DNA of 33,590 bases from Phycicoccus sp. Soil748 (GCF_001428025.1 NZ_LMSC01000008.1:190545-224134); one strand, 5' to 3'; shown: positions 8,361 through 15,991, numbered from the stretch's first letter. Made by a program: numbers and translations. The notes: generated from the letters alone by a model not told the origin.

Positions 8361-8968
8361 TGCTGCACCCCCAGGGTGTCTCTCAGGCGGATCAAACCGT
8401 CACGTATTCGGGTCTTGGCCGTCCCCAGCGGGACGCCGAGGAGGGAGGCCACCTCGGTGTGGGTGTAGCCGCCGAAGTAGGCGAGCTCCACGGCCTTGCG
8501 CTGGGTGTCGGTGAGCACGTCCATCGCGTTGCGGACCCGCTGGGCGTCCAGGCGCCGCTCGACCGTCTCGACCGTCTGGTCGAACGAGCGTTCCTGGTTG
8601 CGGGAGCCGTAGCTGTCCTCGCGGTCGGTGGAGGCCTGCGCGGACCGCACCCGGTCGACCGCCTTGCGATGGGCGATGGTGAGCATCCAGCTCACCGCGC
8701 TGCCACGCTCGGGGTCGAACCGGGCGCTGGTGCGCCAGATGTCCAGCAGGGCCTCCTGGGCGACCTCCTCCGACTGCGCCGGGTCACGCACGACCCGCAG
8801 CACCAGCCCGTAGACGCGTGAGGACACTGCGTCGTAGAGCCGGGCGAACGCGGACTCGTCGCCGAGGGCGCACGCTCGGAGGAGCTCGGAGAGGTCCGGC
8901 GCCACGGCAGGACCTCCCCATGCCGGGGCGGGGCCTGGGGACGTCGCTGCCATGGACACCATCATCAC
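8357..8968 (-). CDS. sigK: ECF RNA polymerase sigma factor SigK
   Basis: Group IV sigma factor. Region 2 is seen as LLRACALGDESAFARLYDAVSSRVYGLVLRVVRD, SEEVAQEALLDIWRTSARFDPERGSAVSWMLTIAHRKAVDRVRS; region 4 as LTDTQRKAVELAYFGGYTHTEVASLLGVPLGTAKTRIRDGLIRLRDTL, the helix-turn-helix that reads the -35. The short linker fits ECF factors. About 203 aa if begun at ATG 8968; ATG 8965, ATG 8962 and ATG 8953 are also possible and no strong Shine-Dalgarno decides. It starts 10 bases after the fasciclin gene's stop and overlaps the RskA-like gene by ATGA, so all three are probably one transcript. The neighbours (fasciclin lipoprotein, RskA, molybdo-enzyme) support the SigK assignment. Confidence 0.92.
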   Translation of the reverse strand: MMMVSMAATSPGPAPAWGGPAVAPDLSELLRACALGDESAFARLYDAVSSRVYGLVLRVVRDPAQSEEVAQEALLDIWRTSARFDPERGSAVSWMLTIAHRKAVDRVRSAQASTDREDSYGSRNQERSFDQTVETVERRLDAQRVRNAMDVLTDTQRKAVELAYFGGYTHTEVASLLGVPLGTAKTRIRDGLIRLRDTLGVQQ

Positions 8969-8977
8969 TGATCAGGC

Positions 8978-9625
8978 TTACTTCGGCAGCAGCACGCCGT
9001 CGATGATGTACACCGTGGCGTTGGCGGTTTGCACGTTGCCGCAGATCACGTTGGCCTCGCCGACCTTGAACGACTCGCCGGAGCCGGAGACGGTGATGGT
9101 CCCGCCACCCAGGGTCTTGTGGTCGCCGGCCAGCTGGTCGGGGGTCAGGCGACCCTCGACGACGTGGTTGGTGAGCACCTTGGTGAGCAGGCCCTTCGGG
9201 TCCTTCATCGCGGCGTCCATGGTCGCCTTCGGCACGGCCTTGAAGGCGTCGTTGCTCGGCGCGAAGACGGTGATGTCCTTGGCGGAGTTGAGGGTCTCGC
9301 CCAGGCCCGCCTCACCGACCGCGGTGACCAGGGTGGACAGGACCGGGTTGTTGCTGGCGGCGGTGGCGACCGGGTCGGTGGCCATGCCCGAGAAGGAGCC
9401 CTTGCCGTCCGCGGGGACCGCGGAGCAGCCGGCCCCGAACGGCTTGGCCATCATGTCGTCCGAGGAGGACGACGACGAGGAGGAGGAGCTCGAGCTGCTG
9501 GAGCTCGGCATCGAGGACGACGAGGACGAGGCAGCGGTGTCCGAACCGGAGTTCCCACAGGCCGCGAGGGACAGGGGGAGGGCGAGGCTGAGGGCAGCGA
9601 TGGTGCTGCGGCGGGCGAGTCGCAT
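8978..9625 (-). CDS. Fasciclin (FAS1) domain lipoprotein, MPT70/MPT83-like
   Basis: Exported protein anchored by lipid. Signal peptide with lipobox LAAC, Cys 23 being the predicted acylation site. Residues about 30-56 are a nearly pure serine linker, then one FAS1 domain: PVLSTLVTAVGEAGLGETLNS, DITVFAPSNDAFKAVP, VLTNHVVEGRLTPDQLAG, and the closing NVQTANATVYIIDGVLLPK. This matches the mycobacterial MPT70/MPT83 family, which is SigK-controlled in Mycobacterium tuberculosis. ATG 9625 has AAGGAG seven bases upstream. A motif CAATCC-N15-GCGAAT at 9664-9690 is a probable SigK promoter, so the module would be autoregulated. About 215 aa. Confidence 0.93.
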   Translation of the reverse strand: MRLARRSTIAALSLALPLSLAACGNSGSDTAASSSSSSMPSSSSSSSSSSSSSSSDDMMAKPFGAGCSAVPADGKGSFSGMATDPVATAASNNPVLSTLVTAVGEAGLGETLNSAKDITVFAPSNDAFKAVPKATMDAAMKDPKGLLTKVLTNHVVEGRLTPDQLAGDHKTLGGGTITVSGSGESFKVGEANVICGNVQTANATVYIIDGVLLPK

Positions 9626-9663
9626 GACGTGGCTCCTTGGTGGGTGACGTTCTTACACCCGGT

Positions 9664-9690
9664 ATTCGCCTCTACTGGGAGGATGGATTG
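9664..9690 (-). promoter_or_regulatory. Probable SigK-type promoter of the fasciclin-sigK-rskA operon
   Basis: On the minus strand CAATCC (9690-9685), 15 bases, then GCGAAT (9669-9664). The same layout, CCATCC-N15-ACGAAT, precedes the molybdo-enzyme gene. From memory the mycobacterial SigK consensus is CCATCC and CCGAAT about 16 bases apart. A transcript from here would have a leader of about 30 bases with AAGGAG. Confidence 0.6.
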
Positions 9691-9739
9691 GCTTCTGCCG
9701 CAACTATTTCCAGAAATCCCTACGTCTCTTCGTCGACAC

Positions 9740-9779
9740 AGGAATCCCCTGCCACCGCGAAGGGTGACAGGGGATTCCT
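9740..9779. terminator. Long hairpin after the molybdo-enzyme gene
   Basis: AGGAATCCCCTG (9740-9751) pairs exactly with CAGGGGATTCCT (9768-9779), and the 16-base loop can pair further (CACC with GGTG). It lies 20 bases beyond the stop of the minus-strand oxidoreductase and upstream of the fasciclin promoter. There is no clear U tract, as is common in actinobacteria. Confidence 0.75.
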
Positions 9780-9798
9780 TGTGGCAGTAGTGGATTCG

Positions 9799-11382
9799 TC
9801 AGGACACGATGACGACGATCGAGTGGTAGCCGGATGCCCCACCGGGGAACGGGTCGGCGCGCTCGGCAGTCTGGACCGTGCCGGTGCCGTCGGTGGCGCG
9901 CACCGTGAGGTCGTGCCGGCCGCTCTTGGCGTCCCACGCCCAGTACCACTGCCGCCAGTAGTCGGTGCCGCCGTCGGGTCCCAGGGTCGCCTTCTGCCAC
10001 GGGCCGTCGTCGACGCGCACCTCGACCTCCTTGATGCCGCGGCCCTGGGCCCAGGCGACACCACCGACCACGATGCGTCCGGGGGCGTACGTCGCCAGCC
10101 CTCGGGGGGTGTCGATGCGGGCCTGCGTCTTGACCGTGCCGTCGATGGCCCAGTCGCGCTGGGTCCAGTACGCCTTGTCCTTGGCGTAGGTGGTGGCGGT
10201 CAGCCTGGTGAGCCACTTCGTGGCACCGACGAACCCGTACAGTCCCGGCGTGACGAGTCGGGCGGGGAAGCCGTGGCGCGCGGGGAGCGGCTGGCCGCCC
10301 ATGGCGACGGCCACCATGGCGTCGCGGTCGTCCGTGAGCGCCTCGACCGGGGTGGAGATCGTCATGCCGTCGGTCGACTCGCTGAAGATCTGGTCGACGC
10401 CCTGCTTGACGCCTGCGCGCTCGAGCAGGTCGCGGACGAGCACGCCCTGCCAGCGGGTGGAGGAGATGTAGGGACCGCCCACCTCGTTGCTGACGCAGTT
10501 GAGGGTGATGTCGCGCTCGACCATGGGCATCTTCACGAGCTCGTCGAAGGTGATCGAGAACGGCCGCTCGACCATGCCGTCGACCTCCAGCTTCCAGCTC
10601 TCCACGTCGACCCGCGGGATGACCAGGGCCGTGTCGACGCGGTAGAAGTCCTTGGGGTCGGTGACGAACTTGGTGATGCCCTTGACCTTGCCGTCCAGGC
10701 CGGTCGGCAGCGGGTCCGCCGTGCTCGCGGGGGCGGGGAGGCTCACCGAGGCCGGCAGCGTCGGGGCCGCGGCGAGCCGCTGGCCGAGGGCACCGACCGC
10801 GGCCGCGCCCACCGTGGCGCCGGCGGCGCCGACGAGGAAGGTGCGGCGACCGGTCGTCGACGGCACGCCGTCGGCCTGGGCCGAGTGGTCGAGCGGTGAC
10901 TCGTGGTGGTCGCCCGCGGATGCGGACGCGGCTGCCCGGTGGCCGGGGAGCAGTCGTAGAAGTCCGTGGAGCACGGCGACACCGACCACTGCGGCGGCGA
11001 ACGCGGGCAGGACGTCGACCGGCGAGGCGGTCGGCCGCAGCAGGGCGGCCAGGCCCGCAAGGCCCGCGAGCACCACGACGAGCGCGCCGGCGAGTGACGG
11101 CCTGCGTCGCGCCACCAAGCCGATGCCCAGCGCGGCCAGCGCGGTGACCACGGCGACGCTGCTGAGCAGGACCGCCTTGTCTGCGGTGCCGAACGTCCGC
11201 ACCGCCCACTCCTTGACCGGTGTGGGCGTCGCGTCGACGACGGTCGAGCCCACCGCGAGCACGGGCGATGACGCGGGGTCGACGAAGGCAGCGACGAGGT
11301 GGCCCACCGCCATCCCGGTGAGGGCGGCGAGGAGGCCGCACACGGCGTACCCGAGGCGCTGGGTCTTCGTGGTCGGCTGCAT
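9799..11382 (-). CDS. Membrane-anchored molybdopterin-dependent oxidoreductase (sulfite-oxidase fold)
   Basis: About 527 aa. The N-terminal third holds roughly four membrane segments (about residues 9-33, 68-90, 97-115, 122-145). A twin-arginine-like RRTFLVGAAGATVGAAAVGALG near 179 follows and probably delivers the rest outside. The catalytic domain is of the sulfite oxidase/nitrate reductase type: FYRVDTALVIPRVDVESW, LEVDGMVERPFSITFDEL, and DITLNCVSNEVGGPYI, in which Cys 296 should ligate molybdenum. Later motifs are GFPARLVTPGLYGFVGATKWL and a C-terminal Ig-like dimerisation part (VRVDDGPWQKATLG). ATG 11382 lies seven bases from the SigK-type -10, so leaderless translation is likely; ATG 11391 is upstream and possible. 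The substrate is unknown. Confidence 0.9.
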   Translation of the reverse strand: MQPTTKTQRLGYAVCGLLAALTGMAVGHLVAAFVDPASSPVLAVGSTVVDATPTPVKEWAVRTFGTADKAVLLSSVAVVTALAALGIGLVARRRPSLAGALVVVLAGLAGLAALLRPTASPVDVLPAFAAAVVGVAVLHGLLRLLPGHRAAASASAGDHHESPLDHSAQADGVPSTTGRRTFLVGAAGATVGAAAVGALGQRLAAAPTLPASVSLPAPASTADPLPTGLDGKVKGITKFVTDPKDFYRVDTALVIPRVDVESWKLEVDGMVERPFSITFDELVKMPMVERDITLNCVSNEVGGPYISSTRWQGVLVRDLLERAGVKQGVDQIFSESTDGMTISTPVEALTDDRDAMVAVAMGGQPLPARHGFPARLVTPGLYGFVGATKWLTRLTATTYAKDKAYWTQRDWAIDGTVKTQARIDTPRGLATYAPGRIVVGGVAWAQGRGIKEVEVRVDDGPWQKATLGPDGGTDYWRQWYWAWDAKSGRHDLTVRATDGTGTVQTAERADPFPGGASGYHSIVVIVS

Positions 11383-11389
11383 GGACGTC

Positions 11390-11416
11390 ATTCGTACCCC
11401 GCCCCGCTGTGGATGG
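11390..11416 (-). promoter_or_regulatory. Probable SigK-type promoter of the molybdo-enzyme gene
   Basis: On the minus strand CCATCC (11416-11411), 15 bases, ACGAAT (11395-11390). The spacing is identical to the promoter before the fasciclin gene. The -10 ends seven bases before ATG 11382. It lies about 30 bases from the divergent TAGCGT element of the small membrane protein gene. Confidence 0.65.
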
Positions 11417-11446
11417 GTACGGGTCCGGCGCCCTGCGGTGGGCGGG

Positions 11447-11452
11447 TAGCGT
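11447..11452 (+). promoter_or_regulatory. -10 element TAGCGT, leaderless type
   Basis: TAGCGT ends six bases before GTG 11459, with no Shine-Dalgarno sequence, so the small membrane protein is probably translated from a leaderless message. Confidence 0.6.
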
Positions 11453-11458
11453 GACAGT

Positions 11459-11692
11459 GTGCCTCCCACCCGTCGTCGCCGGCCCAACTTCGTCGCCTTC
11501 ATCGCCACGGGGGCGATCCTCGGCTTCGTGGTCGGGTCCGCCTACGCCTACCTCGGCGGGAGCCAGGACACGACGGAGTACGGCCGCAGCTTCAGCGACT
11601 CCTCGGCCGTGCTCTTCCTCGGGCTTCTGGGCGCTTGCGTGCTTGGGCTGGCGGCTGCGGTCCTCGCGGTCCTGCTGGAACGCCGCGACTGA
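11459..11692 (+). CDS. Small two-segment membrane protein
   Basis: A 77-residue protein with a basic N-terminus (PPTRRRRPNF), a membrane helix about residues 10-31 (FVAFIATGAILGFVVGSAYAYL), a short hydrophilic loop (GGSQDTTEYGRSFSDSS), a second helix about 49-72 and a charged end LLERRD. Both termini are predicted inside. Similar small proteins sit just upstream of purF in related actinobacteria, but no function is known to me. GTG 11459 is supported by the leaderless -10 TAGCGT. The gene ends 30 bases before purF. Confidence 0.8.
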   Translation: MPPTRRRRPNFVAFIATGAILGFVVGSAYAYLGGSQDTTEYGRSFSDSSAVLFLGLLGACVLGLAAAVLAVLLERRD

Positions 11693-11722
11693 GGCCTCCG
11701 CCGCTGTGGGAGACTGGCGCAC

Positions 11723-13261
11723 GTGGCACGCGGCGACGGACAGCTGACGCACGACCTCCTCCCTGGTGAGAAGGGCCCGCAGGACGCCTGTGGGGTCTTC
11801 GGCGTCTGGGCTCCCGGCGAGGAGGTGGCCAAGCTCGCCTACTACGGCCTCTACGCGCTGCAGCACCGCGGGCAGGAGTCCGCCGGCATCGCGACCTCCG
11901 ACGGCCGCTCGATCCTCGTCTACAAGGACATGGGGCTGGTGTCCCAGGTCTTCGACGAGCGCTCGCTCGCCTCGCTGCGCGGCCACCTCGCGGTCGGGCA
12001 CTGCCGCTACTCCACGACCGGTGGCTCCACCTGGGAGAACGCCCAGCCCACCCTCGGCGGCCACGCCGAGTCCACCGTTGCCCTGGCGCACAACGGCAAC
12101 CTCATCAACTCCGCCGAGCTGCGCGACCTCGTCGCGGACCGCAAGGCCGAGGGGTTCAACCACGGCGGCGGCGAGCTGGTGCGCGGCAACACCACCGACA
12201 CCGCGCTGGTGACCGCGCTGCTCGCCGATGACCCCGACCGCTCGCTCGAGGCCGCGGCGATGGACCTGCTGCCCCGGCTCCGGGGTGCCTTCTGCTTCGT
12301 CTTCATGGACGAGCACACCCTGTATGCCGCCCGCGACCCGCAGGGCATCCGCCCGCTGGTCCTGGGCCGCCTCGAGCGCGGCTGGGTCGTCGCCTCCGAG
12401 ACCGCGGCGCTCGACATCGTCGGCGCCTCGCTGATCCGCGAGGTCGAGCCGGGCGAGCTCATCGCCATCGACGAGGACGGCCTGCGCTCGCAGCGCTTCG
12501 CCGAGACCGACCGCAAGGGCTGCGTCTTCGAGTACGTCTACCTGGCCCGCCCCGACACCACCATCAACGGCCGGGGCGTCCACGAGTCGCGGGTCGAGAT
12601 GGGTCGCGCCCTCGCGCGGGAGCACCCGGTCGAGGCCGACCTGGTGATGCCGACGCCCGAGTCCGGCACCCCGGCCGCGATCGGCTACGCGCAGGAGTCC
12701 GGCATCCCCTACGGCCAGGGCCTGGTCAAGAACTCCTACGTCGGCCGCACCTTCATCGCCCCGTCGCAGACCATCCGCCAGCTCGGCATCCGGCTCAAGC
12801 TCAACCCGCTGCGCGAGGTCATCAAGGGCAAGCGCCTCGTCGTGGTCGACGACTCCATCGTGCGCGGCAACACCCAGCGGGCCCTGGTGCGGATGCTGCG
12901 CGAGGCCGGCGCAGCCGAGGTGCACGTGCGGATCTCGAGCCCGCCGGTGCGCTGGCCCTGCTTCTACGGCATCGACTTCGCGACCCGGGCCGAGCTCATC
13001 GCCACCGGCATCGGGGTCGAGGAGGTCTGCACCTCCATCGGCGCCGACTCCCTCGGGTACATCAGCGAGGAGGGCATGGTGGCCGCCACCGAGCAGCCGC
13101 GCGACCAGCTGTGCACGGCGTGCTTCTCGGGCCAGTACCCGGTCGAGCTGCCCGACTCCAGCCGCCTCGGCAAGAACCTCTTCGAGACCCTGCCGCTCGA
13201 CGTCGACGGCGTGAGCCTCGGGGTCTCCGGCGGGGCCGCCGACGCGCTCACCCGCCCCTGA
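11723..13261 (+). CDS. purF: Amidophosphoribosyltransferase PurF
   Basis: First committed step of purine synthesis: PRPP plus glutamine to phosphoribosylamine. 512 aa. The N-terminal glutaminase begins with a short propeptide; Cys 23 (DACGVFG) becomes the nucleophile after cleavage. Other motifs are LQHRGQESAGIA, GHCRYSTTGGSTWENAQP, AHNGNLINSAELR, and GELVRGNTTDTALV. The phosphoribosyltransferase half has the PRPP loop VVVDDSIVRGNTQRALVRML. C-terminal cysteines (WPCFYGIDF, QLCTACFSGQYP) fit the iron-sulfur cluster type of PurF. GTG 11723 follows GAGACT at a leaderless-like distance (7 bases). purM lies 1.16 kb downstream; the usual purF-purM adjacency is interrupted by a decayed gene. Confidence 0.98.
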   Translation: MARGDGQLTHDLLPGEKGPQDACGVFGVWAPGEEVAKLAYYGLYALQHRGQESAGIATSDGRSILVYKDMGLVSQVFDERSLASLRGHLAVGHCRYSTTGGSTWENAQPTLGGHAESTVALAHNGNLINSAELRDLVADRKAEGFNHGGGELVRGNTTDTALVTALLADDPDRSLEAAAMDLLPRLRGAFCFVFMDEHTLYAARDPQGIRPLVLGRLERGWVVASETAALDIVGASLIREVEPGELIAIDEDGLRSQRFAETDRKGCVFEYVYLARPDTTINGRGVHESRVEMGRALAREHPVEADLVMPTPESGTPAAIGYAQESGIPYGQGLVKNSYVGRTFIAPSQTIRQLGIRLKLNPLREVIKGKRLVVVDDSIVRGNTQRALVRMLREAGAAEVHVRISSPPVRWPCFYGIDFATRAELIATGIGVEEVCTSIGADSLGYISEEGMVAATEQPRDQLCTACFSGQYPVELPDSSRLGKNLFETLPLDVDGVSLGVSGGAADALTRP

Positions 13262-13274
13262 CGCCCAACCTTCT

Positions 13275-13327
13275 CTCGTTCGAGGTATTCGCCTACCCGG
13301 ACCTGGTTGCCGAATACCTCGAACGAG
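13275..13327. terminator. 17-bp perfect inverted repeat after purF
   Basis: CTCGTTCGAGGTATTCG (13275-13291) and its exact reverse complement (13311-13327) surround 19 bases. It lies 14 bases after the purF stop and overlaps the end of the convergent pseudogene, so it can act as a bidirectional terminator. Its core TCGAGGTATTC/GAATACCTCGA recurs at 14287-14333. Confidence 0.8.
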
Positions 13328-14202
13328 GCTGGGCCGAGGACGGTCGGCGCCGGGCTGACAGCCGGGCATGGGCGGCGACCACCTGGTCCATGAACCGCCG
13401 TTCCTCCAGCCGCAGCCCCACGAGGTCAATGCGCAGGACGGTGTGGTCGGCCAGCGCGAGCTCGTTCTGGCGCAGGTTGTCGTCGGTGACGGCCAGCCCG
13501 AACCGGTGGCCGACGCCGTCGATCTCCACGGCGAGACCGATGTCCTCCCACGCCGCATCGAGGTAGACCCGTCCGCGAACGCCGTGGCGCAGCGCCTGTC
13601 GGGTCGGCTCCGGCAGGCCGCGGGCGCGGCACAGGCGTGCGAAGTCGAGCTCCCCGAGCGACTGCGCACCGAGGGCGACGTCACGGGCGATGACCGCTAT
13701 CAGGCGCCGCCTCGTCCGCCCTCGCGTCGCCTCGGCCGCCTGGAGCAGCTGCGCACCGGTGCAGAGCCGCTGCCAGCTCGCCCTCCACCCGTCGCGCGAG
13801 CTTGTGCACCCGCAGCCCGTCGACCGCCCGGACCGCAGCCGTGTGCCTGACCGACACGTGGACCACGTCGTCCTCGAAACCGGTGAGCCCGGCCGCCTGG
13901 AGTGCGCTCACCCCGTCGAGGGCGGCGATGCCGGCACCCACCTCCCACACGGCTCGTCGCCGCCACGCGCCGGGGCCCAGAGGGCCCGTGTGGACCGCGA
14001 CGGTCTGCCTGCCGTGCAGGCGCCAGCGCCCGGCCGACACCTCGCGACGAACCATGCGGTCGTCGACCCCGATCCCGGCGAGCGTGTCACGGGACAGCAC
14101 GCCGTCAGTGGCCTCGGCCAGCCGAGTAGCAGCGGCACGCCGCCAGCTCGTCGTCCGAGATGCCGGGACGCCCGTCGTGGTCATGCGACGACGCTGGCTC
14201 AT
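13293..14202 (-). pseudogene. Broken DUF559/AbiEi-like gene with internal frameshifting deletion
   Basis: The 5' part (from ATG 14202 or 14184) reads as an intact N-terminal winged-helix type domain: ATDGVLSRDTLAGIGVDDRM, VWEVGAGIAALDGVSALQAAGL, VVHVSVRHTAAVRAVDGL, LARRVEGEL. At about 13772 the frame must change to continue as QRLCTGAQLLQAAEATRG, RRRLIAVIARDVALGAQSL, then the endonuclease-like DUF559 end YLDAAWEDIGLAVEIDGVGH. The original frame instead runs to a stop at 13681. Relative to the family about 30-35 residues before QQRL are missing, and the present frame offset means the loss was not a multiple of three. The stop lies inside the loop of the 13275-13327 palindrome. Inference: a decayed accessory gene inserted between purF and purM. 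Confidence 0.72.
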
Positions 14203-14286
14203 GGAACGGCCGCGGGGTGGTCGTCCACCGCCGACGTGTGGACGCCCGGGCGGTGGGCGACCCCCTGTGGACGGCGACTCCCCACC

Positions 14287-14333
14287 GGTCGAGGTATTCA
14301 ACGACCCGATCGTGGTCGGCGAATACCTCGACC
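14287..14333. repeat. Second palindromic hairpin, related to the one after purF
   Basis: GGTCGAGGTATTC (14287-14299) pairs with GAATACCTCGACC (14321-14333); an inner stem CGACC/GGTCG forms around CGATCGT. It lies between the pseudogene start and purM. It shares the 11-bp core TCGAGGTATTC with the palindrome after purF, so the pseudogene sits between two related inverted repeats. Confidence 0.75.
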
Positions 14334-14409
14334 CGGGGGGCTACGGGGGGCAACCAGGACAACAGGGCAACAGGGCGGACGGGCGAACCGAGGGGCGGCG
14401 GGCGGGGAC

Positions 14410-14415
14410 TAGGCT
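14410..14415 (+). promoter_or_regulatory. -10 element TAGGCT, leaderless type
   Basis: TAGGCT ends seven bases before GTG 14423. purM thus seems to have its own promoter and not to depend on read-through from purF. Confidence 0.6.
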
Positions 14416-14422
14416 GGCCCGC

Positions 14423-15535
14423 GTGAGCGAACCGATCACCTATGCCTCCGCCGGTGTCGACGTCGAGGCCGGTGACAGGGCGGTCGAGCTCATGAAGGCC
14501 TCCGTGCGCCGGGCCACCCGGCCCGAGGTCCTCGGCGGCCTCGGCGGGTTCGCGGGCATGTTCGACGCGAGCGCCATCGCACGGATGACCCACCCGGTCC
14601 TCGCCACGTCCACCGACGGTGTCGGCACCAAGGTCGCGATCGCCCAGGCGCTCGACCGCCACGACACCATCGGGTTCGACCTCGTGGGCATGGTCGTCGA
14701 CGACATCGTCGTGTGCGGCGCCGAGCCGCTGTTCATGACCGACTACATCGCCACCGGCCGCGTGGTGCCCGAGCGGGTCGCGGCCATCGTCTCCGGGATC
14801 GCGGCGGCCTGCGAGCAGGCCCGCGTGGCCCTCGTGGGCGGCGAGACCGCCGAGCACCCGGGGCTGCTGGACCCCGACGAGTACGACGTCGCCGGCGCCG
14901 CCACGGGCGTCGTGGAGCACGCCGACGTGCTGGGACCGGACCGTGTCCGGGCGGGTGACGTCGTCCTGGCGCTGGGTTCGAGCGGGCTCCACAGCAACGG
15001 CTACTCCCTCGTCCGACGTGTCGTGGCCTCGGCCGGCTGGGCCCTCGACCGTCACGTCGAGGAGTTCGGCCAGACGCTGGGGGAGGAGCTGCTCACCCCG
15101 ACCCGGGTCTACTCCGCGGACCTGCTCGACCTCATCCGGACCGACGGCATCGACGTCCACGCCCTGTCGCACGTCACCGGTGGCGGACTGGCGGCCAACC
15201 TCGCCCGCGTCCTGCCGCAGGGCGTCCTCGCACGCCTCGACCGCTCCAGCTGGACGCCGCCCGCGGTGTTCTCCACCGTCGGCGCCCTCGGTCAGGTGCC
15301 CCGCGCGGACCTCGAGCGCACCCTCAACATGGGCGTCGGGTTCGTCGCCATGCTGCCGGCCGACCAGGTCGACGCCGCGACCCGCGAGCTGTCGTCCCGG
15401 GGCATCCCCGCCTGGGTCCTCGGCGAGGTCGAGGCGCTGGAGGGCGCGTCCCTCGAGCCCGGGGTCGAGGTCGTCCACGGAGCCAAGGGCGTCGACGGCG
15501 GCGCCGTCCAGGTCGTGGGTGACCACCCCGCCTGA
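14423..15535 (+). CDS. purM: Phosphoribosylformylglycinamidine cyclo-ligase PurM (AIR synthetase)
   Basis: ATP-dependent closure of FGAM to AIR, step 5 of purine synthesis. 370 aa. Motifs: ITYASAGVDVEAGDRAVELM at the N-terminus, GGFAGMFD, LATSTDGVGTKVAIAQAL, GFDLVGMVVDDIVVCGAEPL, DYIATGRVVPE, LVGGETAEHPGLLDPDEYDVA, GDVVLALGSSGLHSNGYSLV, HVTGGGLAANLARVLPQGV and NMGVGFVAMLP. All AIRS signature loops appear intact. GTG 14423 is chosen from the leaderless-type promoter; upstream frame extension runs through pseudogene antisense. Downstream genes are a small membrane protein and two paralogous unknown proteins. Confidence 0.98.
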   Translation: MSEPITYASAGVDVEAGDRAVELMKASVRRATRPEVLGGLGGFAGMFDASAIARMTHPVLATSTDGVGTKVAIAQALDRHDTIGFDLVGMVVDDIVVCGAEPLFMTDYIATGRVVPERVAAIVSGIAAACEQARVALVGGETAEHPGLLDPDEYDVAGAATGVVEHADVLGPDRVRAGDVVLALGSSGLHSNGYSLVRRVVASAGWALDRHVEEFGQTLGEELLTPTRVYSADLLDLIRTDGIDVHALSHVTGGGLAANLARVLPQGVLARLDRSSWTPPAVFSTVGALGQVPRADLERTLNMGVGFVAMLPADQVDAATRELSSRGIPAWVLGEVEALEGASLEPGVEVVHGAKGVDGGAVQVVGDHPA

Positions 15536-15584
15536 GTAGCGGCACGGATGGGGCGGCCCGTGGGGCAGGCTCCACACTGTCGCC

Positions 15585-15962
15585 ATGGACAGCGGGCCCA
15601 CCACGGACAGCTGCCGCGGCGCCCGTTCGACGACGACCTGGTGCTGGTCGGCAGCCGTCGGCACCCTGGGCGCCCTCGGCCTCGTGTTCGTGGCCATGGC
15701 GTTCACGGCCCTGCTGGGCATCGTGGGCACCGTCGCCGGCGCGGTGACACCCGGGCACCCGCTCGACACCACGCCGGTCACGGTCGTCACGACCCTCGCC
15801 GTCCTGCTGTGCCTCGGGGTCTCGTGGGGACTGGGCTGGGTCGTCGCCGGAGCCGCCGAGGGCCTCACCCCGCGCTGGCTCGCCGGGCTCACCACCGGCC
15901 TGCTCGGCGTCGGGGCCGGTGCGGTGGTGCTGTCCCTCGGGCTCGGGCTGCGCCCCTTCTAG
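15585..15962 (+). CDS. Small membrane protein, three predicted helices
   Basis: 125 aa, unknown function. After a Thr/Ser-rich start (DSGPTTDSCRGARSTTTW) come hydrophobic helices about residues 20-54 (AAVGTLGALGLVFVAMAFTA then LLGIVGTVAGAV), 65-90 (TVVTTLAVLLCLGVSWGLGWVV) and 97-122 (LAGLTTGLLGVGAGAVVLSL). No catalytic motif is visible. ATG 15585 has CACACT six bases upstream, close to but not matching the leaderless -10 of its neighbours. It lies 49 bases after purM and 29 bases before the first of the paralogous pair. Confidence 0.7.
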   Translation: MDSGPTTDSCRGARSTTTWCWSAAVGTLGALGLVFVAMAFTALLGIVGTVAGAVTPGHPLDTTPVTVVTTLAVLLCLGVSWGLGWVVAGAAEGLTPRWLAGLTTGLLGVGAGAVVLSLGLGLRPF

Positions 15963-15979
15963 GACGGGACGCAGCGGCG

Positions 15980-15985
15980 TACCGT
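15980..15985 (+). promoter_or_regulatory. -10 element TACCGT, leaderless type
   Basis: TACCGT ends six bases before ATG 15992; no Shine-Dalgarno sequence is present. Confidence 0.55.
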
Positions 15986-15991
15986 CAGCAG

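Noticed and set aside
9661-9671. GGTATTCGCCT at the fasciclin promoter, also found in the palindrome after purF
   Set aside because: No inverted partner is present here; the word is explained by the SigK-type -10 (GCGAAT on the other strand).
9637-10899. 420-residue plus-strand open frame over the molybdo-enzyme
   Set aside because: Shadow of the minus-strand oxidoreductase gene; no conserved motif.
9704-13684. 1326-residue open frame on the minus strand
   Set aside because: It runs through purF antisense and the out-of-frame molybdo-enzyme region; protein is arginine-rich and low complexity. The real genes are in other frames.
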